From NCBI GenBank assembly GCA_034509495.1, contig CM067504.1, forward strand, positions 37,815,424 to 37,879,423: DNA of 64,000 nt, in the 5' to 3' direction. The notes beneath the pieces are model-generated. The model saw nothing but the letters and a program-made list of their open reading frames with translations, was not told where the DNA came from and did no database searches. The translations under genes were made by a program, and so were the position numbers. Source of the DNA: Acestrorhynchus altus. Lineage: Eukaryota; Chordata; Actinopteri; Characiformes; Acestrorhynchidae. This document shows, in pieces, positions 11,116 through 24,479 of the stretch (position 1 is the first letter of the stretch; each line of letters begins with the position of its first letter).

Positions 11116-14100
11116 ATTCTATTCAGGCTGAGGTAACATTTGCTTTAGGGACGAAGGGCTGAGACATAGCCTGAACTCTACATTCACCACAAACACACCA
11201 CATTCAGCCTGCCACACATTGTCACTCTGGCTCAGGATATCAGGCCTTTCATATAGGCTTTATACCGATGTAATGTGTGTGTTACGGTTTTACATTTATC
11301 CCAGCTTAGATACTGAGTATACACATTTAGCTTGGCCAGAGAACTCGGTGCAGAAGATAAATCATCACCTCAAATATAAAGACCAAGGCTTTTCTGCACA
11401 AGCCTGCACTGAATGAAGGATGATAGATAAACTATTAGATGATAGCTGTATATATTTGGTGTCTTTGAGGAGATGTTTGGAAATGATTAAACCCTTTTCA
11501 CACTTTCCTCTGCACATTTTGGACGTCCCTTAGTCGAACAATGAACAGTATCTTCTGAAGTAATATTGATGGAGAATTTTTCGATGGAAACTTGTATGAT
11601 TTATACACACAGAAGAAAACTGGATTTTCATTTTCATAATTGAGCAACAAAGTCATTCACTGTTATTGCTGTTTATGTTCAAATATAAGATTTTGTTTTG
11701 CCATTCCTTTGACTATATATGAAGAAAGTACAGAGCCCCTAAGGTGACATTCTGCATAAATAAAACAACAAGTCATAGATGTAGGAACGACTGCCATCCT
11801 TTCAAAAATCCCACAACGACCATTTTGTTACAAAAAAAAAAACAGACAAATTGCAAACAAAAGCGGACACTGCTTTGTTCTTCAGCTGGGGAGAGAGTGA
11901 GGTGGGGGCCTTTTCTTTACAAAAAGAAACAGATTAAATTCAAAACTGGACATTGCTTTCTCATCAGATGGTGGGGGCAGGGCGGAGGAACAAAAATAAG
12001 ACCACCTCTTTAGGTTGGACCACATTTTGGTCTTTCACACCAAACTGAAAAGTTTAAAAGTCAAGGTTTGACTACAAGATAAAAACAACCTAAATAAACA
12101 GATCAATTGAAATTTCTTCTGAAGCAATATTCTGCACAATTTGTAGGTACGTTTTGAAACTTATGCAAATTTGATGTCATTTGTGACATTAAAAAAGAGG
12201 TCTGTTTGGTTTTATTTCATATTTCATTAAAGCTCATGAGGTTTCTCAGATAAATGTGATCTGCTCATCAAAGGCATTTTAAAATGGCAAATTTTAAAAT
12301 CCATACCAGTATGAAAGCAAGCTGCCATTAACCTTTAGAACCTTTAGGCCTATTTTGTGGGATTTCTTTTATGGTTTCAAGGACTTTTTTTTTCCCAAAA
12401 TGTACTTATAGGAGTATATGAGTCACACGTGTCACATATTTCAGGAGATCCTAGGCTCCTCAAACATGTCTTCATTGAACATGTAAAAATGAACAGATCT
12501 TAAACATTTGTATGACTTTTACTATGACGTTTGTCTTGATAAAAACGTAGTTACACCTACATTTGTTTTCTGATTTTTGCTGCTAGGAATGAAATAACAC
12601 TTTATATCTTGGAATTCCTGTTGAAAATTGATTTACAGAGTGTTTTGAGCTGGAAATGCAAAACATTTCATGATTCATTTTTGTACTGATTAGATTGACT
12701 AAAATACTTATAATAACAAAAATCCAAAATCCATCCTTGACAGTAGTCCAAAAAAATAGAGCTGGATTACTCACTGATAATTCATCACATGGTTAGATGA
12801 GTCTTGTAGTTTGTTATGATATGCGCATCATATCTGTACGTTACTCTGGTCTTGAGTTATGAAGCCAAGAAAACGGCATGTAACTGCCAATACAGATCTC
12901 AGGTTCGAGTTAAATCAAATATACTGAATATTAAAAAGTCTTTTTTACTTAAATCGTTGTTCTGGTAAGACATCTTCAAACATATACTTTTCCTATAATT
13001 TATTATTGTACTTTAGAAAAGTATAATAATGTATGATATGACTGTTGTCGTAAAAACCTCTCCACTTTCCAATACTTTGCAACCTTCTTCTCTGCATAGT
13101 AATGTGCACTTCATTTTTGAGATGCTCTGGCTAGACTCTACGTCTCTGAATCAAGGATAAAAGTGTCTCTGTTGGCAAACTCCCCTTAGCTATTGAATCT
13201 ATATGAGCTTTTCCTCAGGGCCGACACTGAGTCTGAACCAATTGGGTTGTTAAAGCAGGAGAGGAACACGACAGAATGACCCATGGCTGTCCCTTCGGCA
13301 TGGTGTGGATGAGAGGTCAGGGAGAAGGTCAAGGAAGCTCATTAGATCTGCAGAGCTTTTCCCCAGCTCACTGCTCAACTTCATTTTGGCACATCTAGAG
13401 ACACATCTAGAGACATAACTATGGCAGAGGATCTCTGACAGATACGAGTGCTTAGAGGCTAAATATGGTGTGTTGCAGCAGCCAAAAAACAGCATTTTTT
13501 TTTTTTTTACAAGTCGAGGTGAGATCTGCCTGGAAAATATTAGATCTGTGTATCCAGATGGGATTGCATTGGGTTCAGTGAAAACCAGTAGATAATTCAG
13601 CCTATAGTTTTCTTAGAGCAGGAGGGAGAAAAACACACATGGACGATCCTGAGGGAATCAAGAGGGAGTGCCTGTAAAAGAGGGAAGTAATCCAGGACCC
13701 CATGTAATTTTAATCTCATACGAATAGGGTTTATGGATTTTCTACATTACTGCAGTCCATCTCATAACTTTCTGGAGGAGTATGAATGTTGTATTAAAGG
13801 TAAGCTCCATCATGACCTTGTGCTAAATAATGAAGGCATGGGTGTGCGGCGTCCACCTGGGCTTGTTTGGGTCTGTGTGCGTGTTGTTTGCAACTGGAGC
13901 TCCTCATTAGAATGTGTGTAAACTGGTGGGCTTCCGTGCAGTTGCCTTTGTTTCTCTGCCTTCTTTCTGTCATTCAAAGCTTCGTTATTGAATTTAAAAC
14001 GAGTGTAGGGAAGAAGCGGAAACAGTCAGGAGAATCCCACTGAGAGTGAAGCCTCATCTCTGATGGTGTCCTAGAAACATAAATCTAATTATAATTTGGA

Positions 14101-14759
14101 ACATCAGACAATCAACTCTGAAGTTGCACAAAATCATGATTAAAGATAAAAAAGATTTAAAAATAAACCCATCGGAAGATTCAAACAGCGTCAGTCTATA
14201 CATATGCATAGAAGACAAGACATGGCTGATGATGTTAACGGGAGGATTTCCGATGAAATTCCAGATTGGTGAAAACTAATTAGATATGTTGTTTTGCTGT
14301 CACACATTTGGGCCCCAAGAAAGCTCTCCTGTTTTTCTCTTCTTCTTCTCTCTCTCTTTTTTTGGGCTGCCCAAATTAACATTTGCTCACACTGGTTGGT
14401 TGGCTGGTGTGTTCAGTGAAAAATGCACAGCTAAACTGCAAACACAACATTAGGACTCTATTATTTGTTCTCTTTGGTACCAAATAAAACTTTCAGAAGA
14501 AAAAAAAACTCTAAAGATAAACTCAAAGCAGGTGGCTTTTGTGCCTGATGCAGAGAAATTCCTCTGAAATTCCAAACATTTTCCCCAAATCTACAAAATT
14601 TTACTTCAGGAGGGAGTGCCAGTACAATCATCTTTGATCATCAACAAAGAGGAGCAAACAGTCATAAACAGTGCTTGAGTTATGCTTTTAGGCAAACTGG
14701 AAACCACAGCAGTGGGCACAGAATCCTCGTATTTGAACAACCATGTGGGAAATAATGGT
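11116..14759. other. Gene-free low-copy stretch
   Basis: AT-rich sequence without a supported gene and with few simple repeats (a short poly-T at 13495-13509). Small reading frames of 60-90 residues show no recognisable domains and no flanking splice pattern. Part of it may be conserved regulatory DNA, but nothing in the sequence alone decides this. Confidence 0.45.
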
Positions 14760-14960
14760 TGACTTGCATCACCATCATCACCAAGCTAGTTGACAAGCAT
14801 GACCAAGCTGGTCAACCAATATGATCAGCGTGACCCATCTGGATGACCAGCATGACCAGCACCACTAAGCCAGTCAGCCTGCATGACCAGCATCACCAAG
14901 CTGGTTGATCACAGTAACCAGCATGACCAAGTTTTTTGACCAGCATGCATCATATTATAT
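14760..14960. repeat. Degenerate minisatellite, GACCAGCATGACCAAGCTGG
   Basis: Imperfect copies of GACCAGCATGACCAAGCTGGT recur roughly every 20-25 bases. The unit is partly self-complementary (CCAGC...GCTGG). Confidence 0.75.
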
Positions 14961-15004
14961 GCTGGCCAAGAGCTGGTTAACCAGCTAGTTTAAAAGCACA
15001 GGGC

Positions 15005-15065
<61 letters not shown>
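15005..15065. repeat. (AAT)n microsatellite
   Basis: Uninterrupted AAT trinucleotide repeat of about twenty copies. Confidence 0.97.
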
Positions 15066-15066
<1 letters not shown>

Positions 15067-15920
15067 CACACTGCAGCCACATACAATAGTCTGCTCTACT
15101 GCTTATATTTTGTCCCACTAGATGCAGTTTAGTCATCATTCTCGTCAGAATTACAAAGCAGAGTGCAGCTGAAATCTAATCCTAATTTGAAATCGTCCAG
15201 CACTCTGTTTATCTGGCCCAAGTCTCCAGTGTATAAATTACCCTCAGCCTGCCCTTACTGTTCACATTTCCACTACAGAACACGGCCTCTTCCCAGAAAT
15301 GCTCTGCATTAAATGCTGTTGCACTCAGAAAGGGAGATGGTGTCTATAAACCAGCGTCTGCCCAACATGAAGCAAGAGATTGATGCACATCAATGGCGGT
15401 GGGCAAAGATTCCATTTATTCCATTAATATTCAGGAAATAAATGTTACTTCATGTAGAAACAGAGTGGGCAGTTCAGTAATTGCCAAACATCTGCTTTTA
15501 TTCCCTCCAATTTCACATCACAAATGTTCTGCTCTGCATTATCCCGCATTAGCCAATCCGTTTGCAGCCACCCACATGGCTAAAAGTGCTCGCGCTGCTT
15601 GCGCAGGACAGATGTTCCTGTCAACCTCCGAAACCTCTTAGTGCATCAGATGACTTTAAATGACTTCACACTTTATTTATTTATTCGGTTGTAGCAATAC
15701 ATTTTCCTTTAGAGTAACACAGCTCCTGCTCTCTCGCTCTCTTTCTCTCTAATTCTCTCACCCCTTCGGGGCCAGCAGATGTTTCTTAAACCATATGGTG
15801 TCTCAATAATGCTCATTTCTCTACTTTCTTCTTTTGTCACTCTCATTCCTTCACCCTCACACAAACCCGTTCACGTGAGCCAAATGATTTTCCTTCTAAC
15901 TCTTACTCCTATTTCCCTAC

Positions 15921-15963
<43 letters not shown>

Positions 15964-16559
15964 ACACACATTGTCTCACTCGCATGTATTCACATATGCA
16001 AACACGCTGTTGTACTCATTGCATTATGTCTAATTCAATTTGCAGTGTAAGATTAAAACTAAACCACCCCTCTGAAGCAGGCTGTGTGTATTTAATGTGT
16101 GTACTCGGCCTGATGTGTGCACGTGGGACTGCAGTATGGGAATATTCTGGCATGAATGTTCAGCTCTGACTACTGGAATTGTCACAACAGAGTAAAAACG
16201 AGCCCCTTCACTTTCAGTGTTTACAATGTGAAAGCACTGTCTGTTTATTGTAAACAGTATTTCATCCATTAGCTTAGATGCCATATGTGGATAATACACA
16301 CACACACACACACACACACACTTCAATACCACATCCAGAACACCCCACGTACTCACCACATACCAGAAGAGCAGAACATCTTAAACCAAACCATCTATAA
16401 CCAGGTAACCAGGGCATCATAAACCATCTCAAACTAAAGAAGCACAGACGAAGACAAAATGAGCAACCCGTTTCCCTTGGACACCCTGATGATCTTTGAT
16501 TTAAAAACTGGCCTTGGTGAAACTTAAATGACTACTAGGAGAGCTCAGGTACATCTAAA
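15066..16559. other. Gene-free low-copy stretch with CT and CA microsatellites
   Basis: No gene is supported. Sequence from 15130 to 15650 is complex and non-repetitive, with phrases such as CATTAGCCAATCCGTTTGC and GCTCGCGCTGCTTGCGCAGG, and could hold conserved regulatory elements. Simple repeats are (CT)n at 15923-15961 and (CA)n at 16295-16321. Confidence 0.45.
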
Positions 16560-17267
16560 GCCCTATTTGGATGGGATTAGTTGAACTGGGGAGGAGGTGT
16601 AATGACATTTTACAACAGGACATCTGTGACATACTGGAAATCTGTGTGACCGATCCACATGAGACAAGAAATCTCAACATAAATGAGTAAGAAGGGAATG
16701 GTTGTTTGATGGCTGTTAATGGTTGTTAAACTGCCACCTTCTCCATAAAACAAGCCTAATATGTGTCTTGACCGCTGATAATGTATTAGATGATGATAAC
16801 AACACAAGAAATTCATTGTAATAATGACATTTTTGTTTACACAGTGTCACAATATCAGCGCTTCACAGCTGATCACTGTGGTGCCCACTGTGTCACATCC
16901 GTGCCACATCCACACCCAACCTTTACATACCCAAAAGCTTCTGCACCCAGACATTGTCTCTGCAATTTTGGCCACACCTGCAGTAGGTGAGCATTTGCAA
17001 CAGATTTGAAAAACCCCAGTACTGAGAAATCCTGTAGAAAACACGGTTCCACAGGATATGATGGAATATTTACACAAAGAATTTTGCACATGATTAGTAC
17101 AACCTGAGATTGCTTTACATAAAGTAATAGGCTGTGGCTCTTTACTGAAGAGGGAGCACAAAATCCATGACATGGCACATTCAGACAGGACAAAAATTGC
17201 AGCTGGTAAAAAAAAAGAATACATTGCCACACCTCCTCGTGTCAAATTATCCCCATTCGAATAGGGC
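16560..17267. mobile_element. 708-bp DNA transposon with ~50-bp terminal inverted repeats, non-autonomous
   Basis: The left end GCCCTATTTGGATGGGATTA...GGAGGAGGTGTAATGACATT (16560-16610) is matched, reverse-complemented, by the right end at 17220-17267 (GCCCTATTCGAATGGGGATA...GAGGAGGTGTGGCAATGT on the minus strand). The two arms agree at roughly three quarters of positions. The flanks are TAAA and TTAA, so a mutated TTAA target duplication is possible. The interior shows no transposase motif; a 185-residue minus-strand frame inside it has no domain I recognise. Confidence 0.72.
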
Positions 17268-17734
17268 TTAAGTAAGATACTGTGAAACTGAAACTGTCTT
17301 GTGTCCTCCTTCAAAAGAACATCCAGCAAAACGAAAACAGAGCTATGAAAACGGGTCAATTCCAAAACCTTGAAAGTCTTAACACTCATAAAATTTATAT
17401 ACACTCAACACACTAGCAGAAGCCATGGTCAAAGCTTGTGAAATTGTAAAACACAAAGGCAAGTTAGAATATGGTGTTATTGATTCTGGAGAGCAGCACA
17501 TCTCCACCTGTTTCTGCAGTAATAGGAATTCAGGTTGCTAACCCGTACATGAGCCAGACAAAATGACCATGGCTGTCCTGTGCCAGTGTCCACACAAGGG
17601 GTCCTCAAAAAAAGCTATCTGGTTACATTTCAGTTACTAACAGTACATTGCCCTGAAGAGCAGTCAGCAGTGACATCCTGTTACACTTGGGAATAAATAA
17701 TCTTGTAACAGAAGGTGGTGCTGGAGGTAGTGCA
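17268..17734. other. Gene-free stretch, nothing recognised
   Basis: Unique sequence between two mobile elements, with no supported gene. Confidence 0.45.
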
Positions 17735-18000
17735 GGTGTCAGACATGCTCCAGGAAGATGGAGATGCAGGTTCTTTCCCTGCTCAGGTTGCTGTCTGTGT
17801 GGAGTTCCTTGTGTTCTCCCCATGTCTTCCCACCTTACAAACATGCATGTGTTATGTGGATTGGCCATGCTAAATTGACACTATAGGTGTACATGTGGTA
17901 CCCGTTTGGCACCCTGTCCATGGGGTATTCCTGCCTTGCACCAGATCACTCCAGGTAGGCTCTGGATCCACCATGACTTGCTGAGAACAGCTTAAACTAT
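17735..18000 (+). mobile_element. SINE-like repeat, body of the GTGTGGAGTTT..TTCTCCCC family
   Basis: CTGTGTGGAGTTCCTTGTGT, TTCTCCCCATGTCTTCCCAC, ACATGCATG..GATTGGCCATGCTAAATTG and CCTGTCCATGGGGTATTCCTGCC appear in the order of a very common teleost SINE. Other copies are at 53565-53825, 60292-60500, 63930-64000 (plus) and about 33300-33440 (minus). Confidence 0.72.
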
Positions 18001-19316
18001 TCAGTAAGTGCATACTTTGGTACCTTTGAAGAAACTGTCAAAGTTATTCCTATTATTGCTTAAATTTTGTCCTTGTCATGCAAGTTTCCTTCTCATTTAG
18101 GTGTTTTGCTTTTTTCTCTAAAATCTAATCTTCTTCCTCTTCTCCTCTCCAGAGGAGGAAATGAAATCTTACAATCTTCATTTTCAACTTGAGTGTGAAC
18201 AAAATCTTCCAGCCCAGGTTTGTGTTGGTTTTCAATTTCCCTTGACCTCTGCACATGCCTTGGAATTTTATTACTTCTGCATCACCACATTCAACCTTGT
18301 CCTCATTCCACTTCAGTTATGTTGAATGGCCCAAGAAACAAATCTGGCTCCTCGCTGGACTGACACAGTCAGTGTCGTGATCTCATGTAAAAGAGACTTC
18401 ACTAAAGAATGTCAGTTTTAAATTGACAGGAATGACATTTCTGGCAAACGTGTTGAGGTTTAATGAAGCATTAAGAAATGTGAATTTTAATGCTTTAATG
18501 GCATTATTTAATAAATATGTGGATTACAAGCAGCACTTTCATTCGAAAATGATGTTTGACTGTTATTTTCAATGTTGTCCAATTGCTAACAAGAGTCTGA
18601 CACTTAAGACATGTTTTCTAAGCTTTTGACAATGAAGCATACCTTGTAAGAGTTTCCTCTTGTAGTGAGGACGAGTGGAAGGTAGTTAAAGCCGGAGCTC
18701 ACCACACGAAGGCACAGGTAAGCTGAAACAGAAAAAGGATTGGATTTACTTGGAAAAGAAAATGGATTCAAAGGTTTAAGTCTAAAAGTTTAAAAAGCAG
18801 GATAAAGCAGTTAAAGGATTTAGCTCCCATTAACCCAAACTGGTTCAGTCACTCACAGTGAAAAGCAGCACAAGCGTGGTCTACCACTACCACTCCAGGG
18901 CAAAATAGTCTCAGCAACATCTTCTTGAATTTGGATTTAATATGTAAACAGAATATAGAGAATGTGTTTTTTTGTTGTTGTTTTTTTGTTTGTTTGTTTG
19001 TTTGTTTGTTTTGTTGTTTTTTCAGACTTATAAGGAGTAAAATTCAGCAATCCTGTTTGGAAATTGATCCTCCAGAGTTAAAATCCTTGGCAATAGTCCA
19101 AATAAATAAAAAAAGGAGTACTTTTATTCTGAAATTTGTGCACTGTGTGAGCAAACAAAGAGTGCAAACAGCCCCTTCTTTGTCTTTCTTTGTCAGTGAT
19201 GTCCTTATCCCCAACCACTCTTGCTGATCAGTCAGAGTCTGCATGCAGGTTGAGCGTGTACATGTGGACAGAGCAGTAAACACATACTGGAAGCTCTTTT
19301 GGATTTAAGCTGGGAT
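18001..19316. other. Gene-free stretch with GTTT repeat
   Basis: No gene is supported. A T-rich run with (GTTT)n lies at about 18967-19020. Sequence between 18400 and 18850 is AT-rich and unique. Confidence 0.5.
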
Positions 19317-19706
19317 TTAATTCAGTTGAAAATGGGTGAATTGTAGCTGGATTACTGATAATTCTTCACACAATGATATGAGGCTGTGGTTACAAGCCAG
19401 AAGTCTTGACATGGAGTTGTAGAGGTTCCTAATGGTGTCCTGTGATAATCCATCCCATGTCAGGGTAGAGTGTTGATAGCACATCCAATAGGTTTGGTGA
19501 TGCAGCTGTTGGAATAGCACAACCATTGATTCGTTAGCCATCAAGAAAAAAGCAGGACTGAACATGACCCACTGCCTTTCTGAGTAACTCCATGACAGTC
19601 TGGAACGACACCAGTGGAGTCTTTGAGATGTTAATATGTGTAAAGGGCAGTCATCATAACGGTCTGCGAGTTTGCCAGTGATGCTGGCACTAACTGGACA
19701 ATTCAC
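19317..19706 (-). mobile_element. Tc1-like transposase relic
   Basis: The 129-codon minus-strand frame shows SQRLHWCRSRLSWSYSERQW followed by VMFSPAFF, resembling the R..W...W....W..V.FSDE segment before the catalytic acidic residue in Tc1 transposases, and near its end WDGLSQDTIRNLYNSMSRLL, resembling the ..IP...I..LI.SM.RR region near the transposase C-terminus. The catalytic SDES and DLNPIE motifs are lost, so it is a decayed fragment. Assignment rests on these two blocks only. Confidence 0.55.
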
Positions 19707-21424
19707 TCAATATCCACAAATGTTGGGTCACTCCATCCATGTCATTGGTGTGTGCATTCTTCAATTCACTGCCACCAATACTGTAATATCCACATGACCA
19801 ATTTGGGACGCAAAATAATATAACAAGACAAGCAGCCCTAGGATGTGAACCCTCTTAAACTCTTCTGCTCAAATTGTAAATTCTTACTCTTCACCGTTTA
19901 TCAGCTCATTTTCTAAAATATCTGAGTAACTGTCAACTGTTTGCGCAAAGCACCACGGGTGTGCAAGCCAAGCTGGTGCATATAGTATCTCACTTTTGTG
20001 TTTTATATTTTAAGATGGACTGAGGCCTGGTCATTTTATGTCTGTCCCAGCGCTTCAGGTTCACACACTCGGAGCACTTCTCTGCTTGGCATTCTCTAAA
20101 ACTCCTGAGTGGCCTGGAAAAGTTTAATTAGCTTGTAACCATTTAACATTATTAATATTCATTACATTGGCATTTTGCTCCAAATGCAAATTACTGCCAG
20201 ATGGACAGATTTTGTCTCAGATTCTTTTTAATATTCCTTATCCATTTTCTCCAAAACACATTTGTGTGTGAAATGTTCAAGAAACAAAATATGAGTATTT
20301 TACAATGAAGGGCTGAAGCATTCACACACACAAGCACATACAGCATGTTCTCAAGGAATGTTTGGTGAGGCTTCATCTTCATCAGCAATTAACTTTTCCT
20401 TCATATACATATTTTCACTATTTTAATCAACACTACAGTGTTTTTTTTTTTGGTTTTTTTCTACAATTTTAGAGGGAAAAATGTAAAGGAGCATCCCAAA
20501 AGATATTCGCTGTTAGGACTATGGGTTGATCAGTCATCATTAGGACCAAATGGTGTACATTTACAATGTTATAACTACTACCTTAGTCATGGGCTCCTCT
20601 AAGCAGCTGCCTAGCACTCTGGAATAACTTGTGCCCCCAAGGCAGAAGGCTATAAGAGCTGCTTGTAGCTACTTGTTCAGGTAAATTTTTATATATTTCT
20701 TTTTAACTTTCAAAGTTTACTTTATGTACTCTTTAGGTTACTGAACTAGGTCAGTAAATCTAAATTCTATTTTCTACAGAAGCTGTAAGCTATACTAGCA
20801 GGGAATGCTGTTAGTTTACTAGTTATATACTTTGTTGGCCACCCAGGCACAGCGGAGGACCAAATAACTCAGAAACAGAGTGTGTCCAACAAAAACTACC
20901 CCACAGGGGAATTTATTAAGCCATCCACAAAGCTTCAACAACAAAATCAAAAAAAGGGGAAGAACTCAAACAGCAGGTATACTGAGGCTATCTGTTTCCA
21001 GGTGATGAAGGCTTTTGTAGGCTGCCTGACGGGTGGCATGCTCCCAATGCTTCAGTCCTATGTTAGAAAAATAGAGAGACAACAAGGAGCCAAAGAACAG
21101 GTGGCCCACAGTGGTCTGGGGAAAAGAGAGGGGCAAAAATGAGCAGAAAAGGGGAAAGTAGGAGAACCGTGGGTGGGGGCTCTCAGTGTGGTGTTAGGTG
21201 GGGGGATCAGATGGCCTCATTAGCACTCTCCAGCCATGTGCACACAGGATGCTCTTCCCTCTAGCCATGCAGTACTGTGAGCTATCCAAAACAGTGGTGC
21301 TGAATGGGCAGGCCATGCATCTAACAACCAGAGTATGTGTATAATTGGTGGGTAAGCCCCCTGGTACCTCCATCTCTCTATATAGTTAAAATGAAGATCA
21401 AATGTCCATATATTTAAATAGGTT
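19707..21424. other. Gene-free stretch; TAAT/octamer-rich block near 20100-20200
   Basis: No gene is supported. At 20115-20200 AT-rich words typical of homeodomain and POU sites cluster (GTTTAATTAGC, ATTATTAATATTCATTAC, CCAAATGCAAATTAC with the octamer ATGCAAAT). This suggests, but does not prove, an enhancer. 20820-21350 looks complex and may be an unrecognised repeat. Confidence 0.4.
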
Positions 21425-21431
21425 AAAAATG

Positions 21432-21780
21432 TCAGTGGGGGGCTCTGACTGGTTCAGTGGTCTAATATGCCAGTGCTATGATTGGAGGATCACAGGTTCA
21501 AATTCTGGGTTATGAGTCTGACTGAGCAAAATTGGCCATGCTATCTCTGGGTGGGTAGATTGTGCTCTCTCTCCATATCACTCTGTTAGCCGTTGTATTG
21601 GAGCTGGGCAACCAGTTTTCTTACCAACACTTTGGCTGCCCGGCAGTTTGAAAAGAGTCAGTGTCTGACTTCACATGTATTGGAGGAGGCATGTGCTTGT
21701 CTTCACCCTCCCAGTGTTGGGAGCATCATATGTGATGGGGAAAGTCCTAACAGTTGGGTCATTGAAAAAAAGGTGTTCAT
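21432..21780 (+). mobile_element. tRNA-derived SINE (otophysan-type)
   Basis: A-box-like GACTGGTTCAGTGGTCTAA (about 21447) and B-box-like ACAGGTTCAAATTC (21490-21503) are followed by GAGCAAAATTGGCC, CTCTGGGTGGGTAGATTGTG, TGACTTCACATGTATTGGAG and GAGGCATGTGCTTGTCTTCA. This order is a SINE body I recognise from characiform genomes, and it is the main basis for the suggested fish group. Confidence 0.75.
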
Positions 21781-22540
21781 GGGGGGTCCTAACTTTTTGA
21801 TGGGGCTAAAAAAAATATAATATAAATAATAAATAATAAAATAAAATAAAATAAAAAATCATATACTGCTTTCTTTAAGCTGTTCCACCACAAAACCACA
21901 AGCCAAGTATATTAAATGTTATGTATATGAGAAAAAAACGTTTTATGTTAATACTCTCTGATTAATAATTTATGCAAACAAAAACTTCTAATAATCAGGA
22001 TTTCTTAAACCATACTGATCAACAGTAAAATATTAAAAAAAAATCGAATATCAAAAATGTCAAATAATTTAATAGTTATTAAATTAGTTATTAAAACCAT
22101 TAATAAAATTAAATACATTTTGTAGAGAAGATATTCCACTCTGTAAGCAATGTACAAACTGCTAAGCATGGTGGTGGTAGCACCATGCCCTGTGACCTAC
22201 GGAATCTTTATACATACACAAAAATGTGCTGTTAGTTTACACACAGATGAATGACTCCTCAAGTAAATTATTAGAAACTCTATTAATGTGTGACTCTGTA
22301 ACTCATTTGTTTTTGGCTGAGCAAAAGTTTTCTTAGAAATCAAATGTGTACCATTATGATGAACACAACAGAAGGGCAGAATAAACTGTGCAACTTTGCA
22401 CCTTTTCTCATGTTTTCTGTTATACAAAAACTTTTATAGAGCGTAGTTATTTTTACACAATAGAATTAAAACATTAAAAAAGAGAGCGGGGGTTGTGGGT
22501 GGAGGTAAATGTGGTTCATCAGTTTGTTGAGCATAAAATG

Positions 22541-22541
<1 letters not shown>
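21781..22541. other. AT-rich gene-free stretch
   Basis: A/T-rich low-complexity sequence (AATAAAATAAAATA near 21826-21856). A short GCATGGTGGTGGTAGCACCATG at 22168-22189 resembles part of a Tc1 transposase reading HGGGS but is too short to assign. Confidence 0.45.
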
Positions 22542-22618
<77 letters not shown>

Positions 22619-22711
22619 TTGTTTATGGGCTTCACTGCAGGAGATGGATCTCTGGATATATATACTGGAGAGTAAACACACACACACACACAGAGAGAGA
22701 GAAAGAGAGAG

Positions 22712-22777
<66 letters not shown>

Positions 22778-22932
22778 CTCAGAGGGTGGGCGCTTTCCCT
22801 GCAAAGGAAGTGAAGTGTAGGAGAAAAAATCCAACTGAGAGAGAGAAGAGGAAAAGGTGGGAAAGAGAAGGAGGGAGGAGTGGAATGTAGAATGAGAATG
22901 CAGGTTGATGAAAGAGGAAGAAAGGTGCTATG

Positions 22933-22983
<51 letters not shown>
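22542..22983. repeat. Microsatellite cluster (GT)n, (CA)n(GA)n, (CA)n
   Basis: (GT)n at 22542-22619, a short CA run passing into (GA)n at 22675-22776, and (CA)n at 22934-22983. All reading frames here are repeat translations. Confidence 0.95.
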
Positions 22984-23859
22984 AGAGTAAATGTGGTATA
23001 AACTTAGACATTGAGTTTAACTGAGTTTAATTCATTCCAAACATCACTCTCACACTCTGTGTCCTCAAGGCCAGAGGGGAAGTGACCACATCCTCACCCT
23101 GCCATCACCTGACTAATTCACTTTAAATTACATCTGAAGCTACAGCTTTAGTTGTTGCTGCCCCAACACTGACCCAAAACTATTGCAATCATGATCTTAC
23201 ACTGACCCACTTTATATTTCATAAAATACAGATACTAGAAAATATGAAACCTGAAAAACAAACTATTTAAATCAAATACCAATTTTAACAAGCGAAATGG
23301 GAGTGAATCTGACAACACCAGAGAAGAGGTGCAGATATTTAGATTAACCCTCCTTTTGTATTCATTTCATGTTAACTCGTCAATAATGACCAGCCCATTA
23401 CTGCATATTATAAACTCATAATAATATAAATGTTTTATCACATGAAGCTGTGATAGATCTTGAATTAACTTGTGAACTTTACATGTTTTAAACTATTTAT
23501 TAATTTGAGCGTTTAACTTTTTTTGAGTAAAAGAACATTATATTTTATTTATTTTCACTATAACAATATTAAAGTGTCACCTGTTCATTTCTAATGACCG
23601 ATCATATTTGACTGGGTACATCAAGGGTAAAGAGATTTACACAAACAAATGAAATCAAATAATCTCAATTAATTTAAATAAATAAGTCACAATGAAATAG
23701 ACGATAATCAGAATAAAATCTAAGTTTTTTTTTGTTTTTTTTTCAAAAACTTGTGACTGAAACAAAAACAGGGTTAAAAATTTACTGCAGTTGCATCACT
23801 GTTTGATGAGTCTTTTCACTTTCTGATTGCTACCTTTATTCTTTATAGCTCACAGTGAC
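22984..23859. other. Gene-free AT-rich stretch
   Basis: No gene or known repeat recognised. Unique AT-rich sequence. Confidence 0.45.
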
Positions 23860-24240
23860 ACCTAAAATCTGACCCTTCACCAGCCCACCCAGACAGCAGT
23901 TAAATGTGGGCCACTTCTGATCCTTATAGCTCAGATTTGGGCAAAACATCACTGAGTGAGCAGCACTAATTCATTTCTGTCCTAACAATGTCCTTTTACA
24001 GATGCAATACTGACCCTTTACTGCTCCAACCACTAGCTTTTTACTGCCCCAGCACTGACCTTTAATTCCCCTGACAGTACAGACTTACTGCATCAACATT
24101 GACACTTTACTGCCCCAAAACTGACCTTTTACTGCCAGAGTACTAACCTTTGTCTAACCCAGCATTGACCCTGTAATTCTGCAGAACTGACACTTTACTG
24201 GCCCCATAACTGACCTTGGAGTGCCCCAGAATAAAAGAAA
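23860..24240. repeat. Degenerate minisatellite, CTTTTACTGCCCCAACACTGAC
   Basis: Imperfect units of about 22-30 bases containing CTGACC, TTTTACTG and CCCCAACACTGACC recur across the segment. Confidence 0.7.
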
Positions 24241-24479
24241 ACTGACTAATGCAGAGATTCTAGACTGAGGACCGATAGCAGCAGACACTCTCTTGGGCCA
24301 TTATTATTCTCAGCTGTTACATCTATTCACACTTTTACATTGTATTGGGTGTATAAATTTGAATGCTTTAATAACACTGTAACTGAATGTGGTCATAAAA
24401 TTAAAAGTCCCTGAATTTGTAAAGTGGAGAGAGAACGTGAGATTGATTGACTGGATAGCAGTAAAAAGCTGGGCTTTAA

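Noticed and set aside
16847..17404. 185-residue minus-strand frame as transposase of the 708-bp element
   Set aside because: It runs past the element's end and shows no catalytic or DNA-binding motif.
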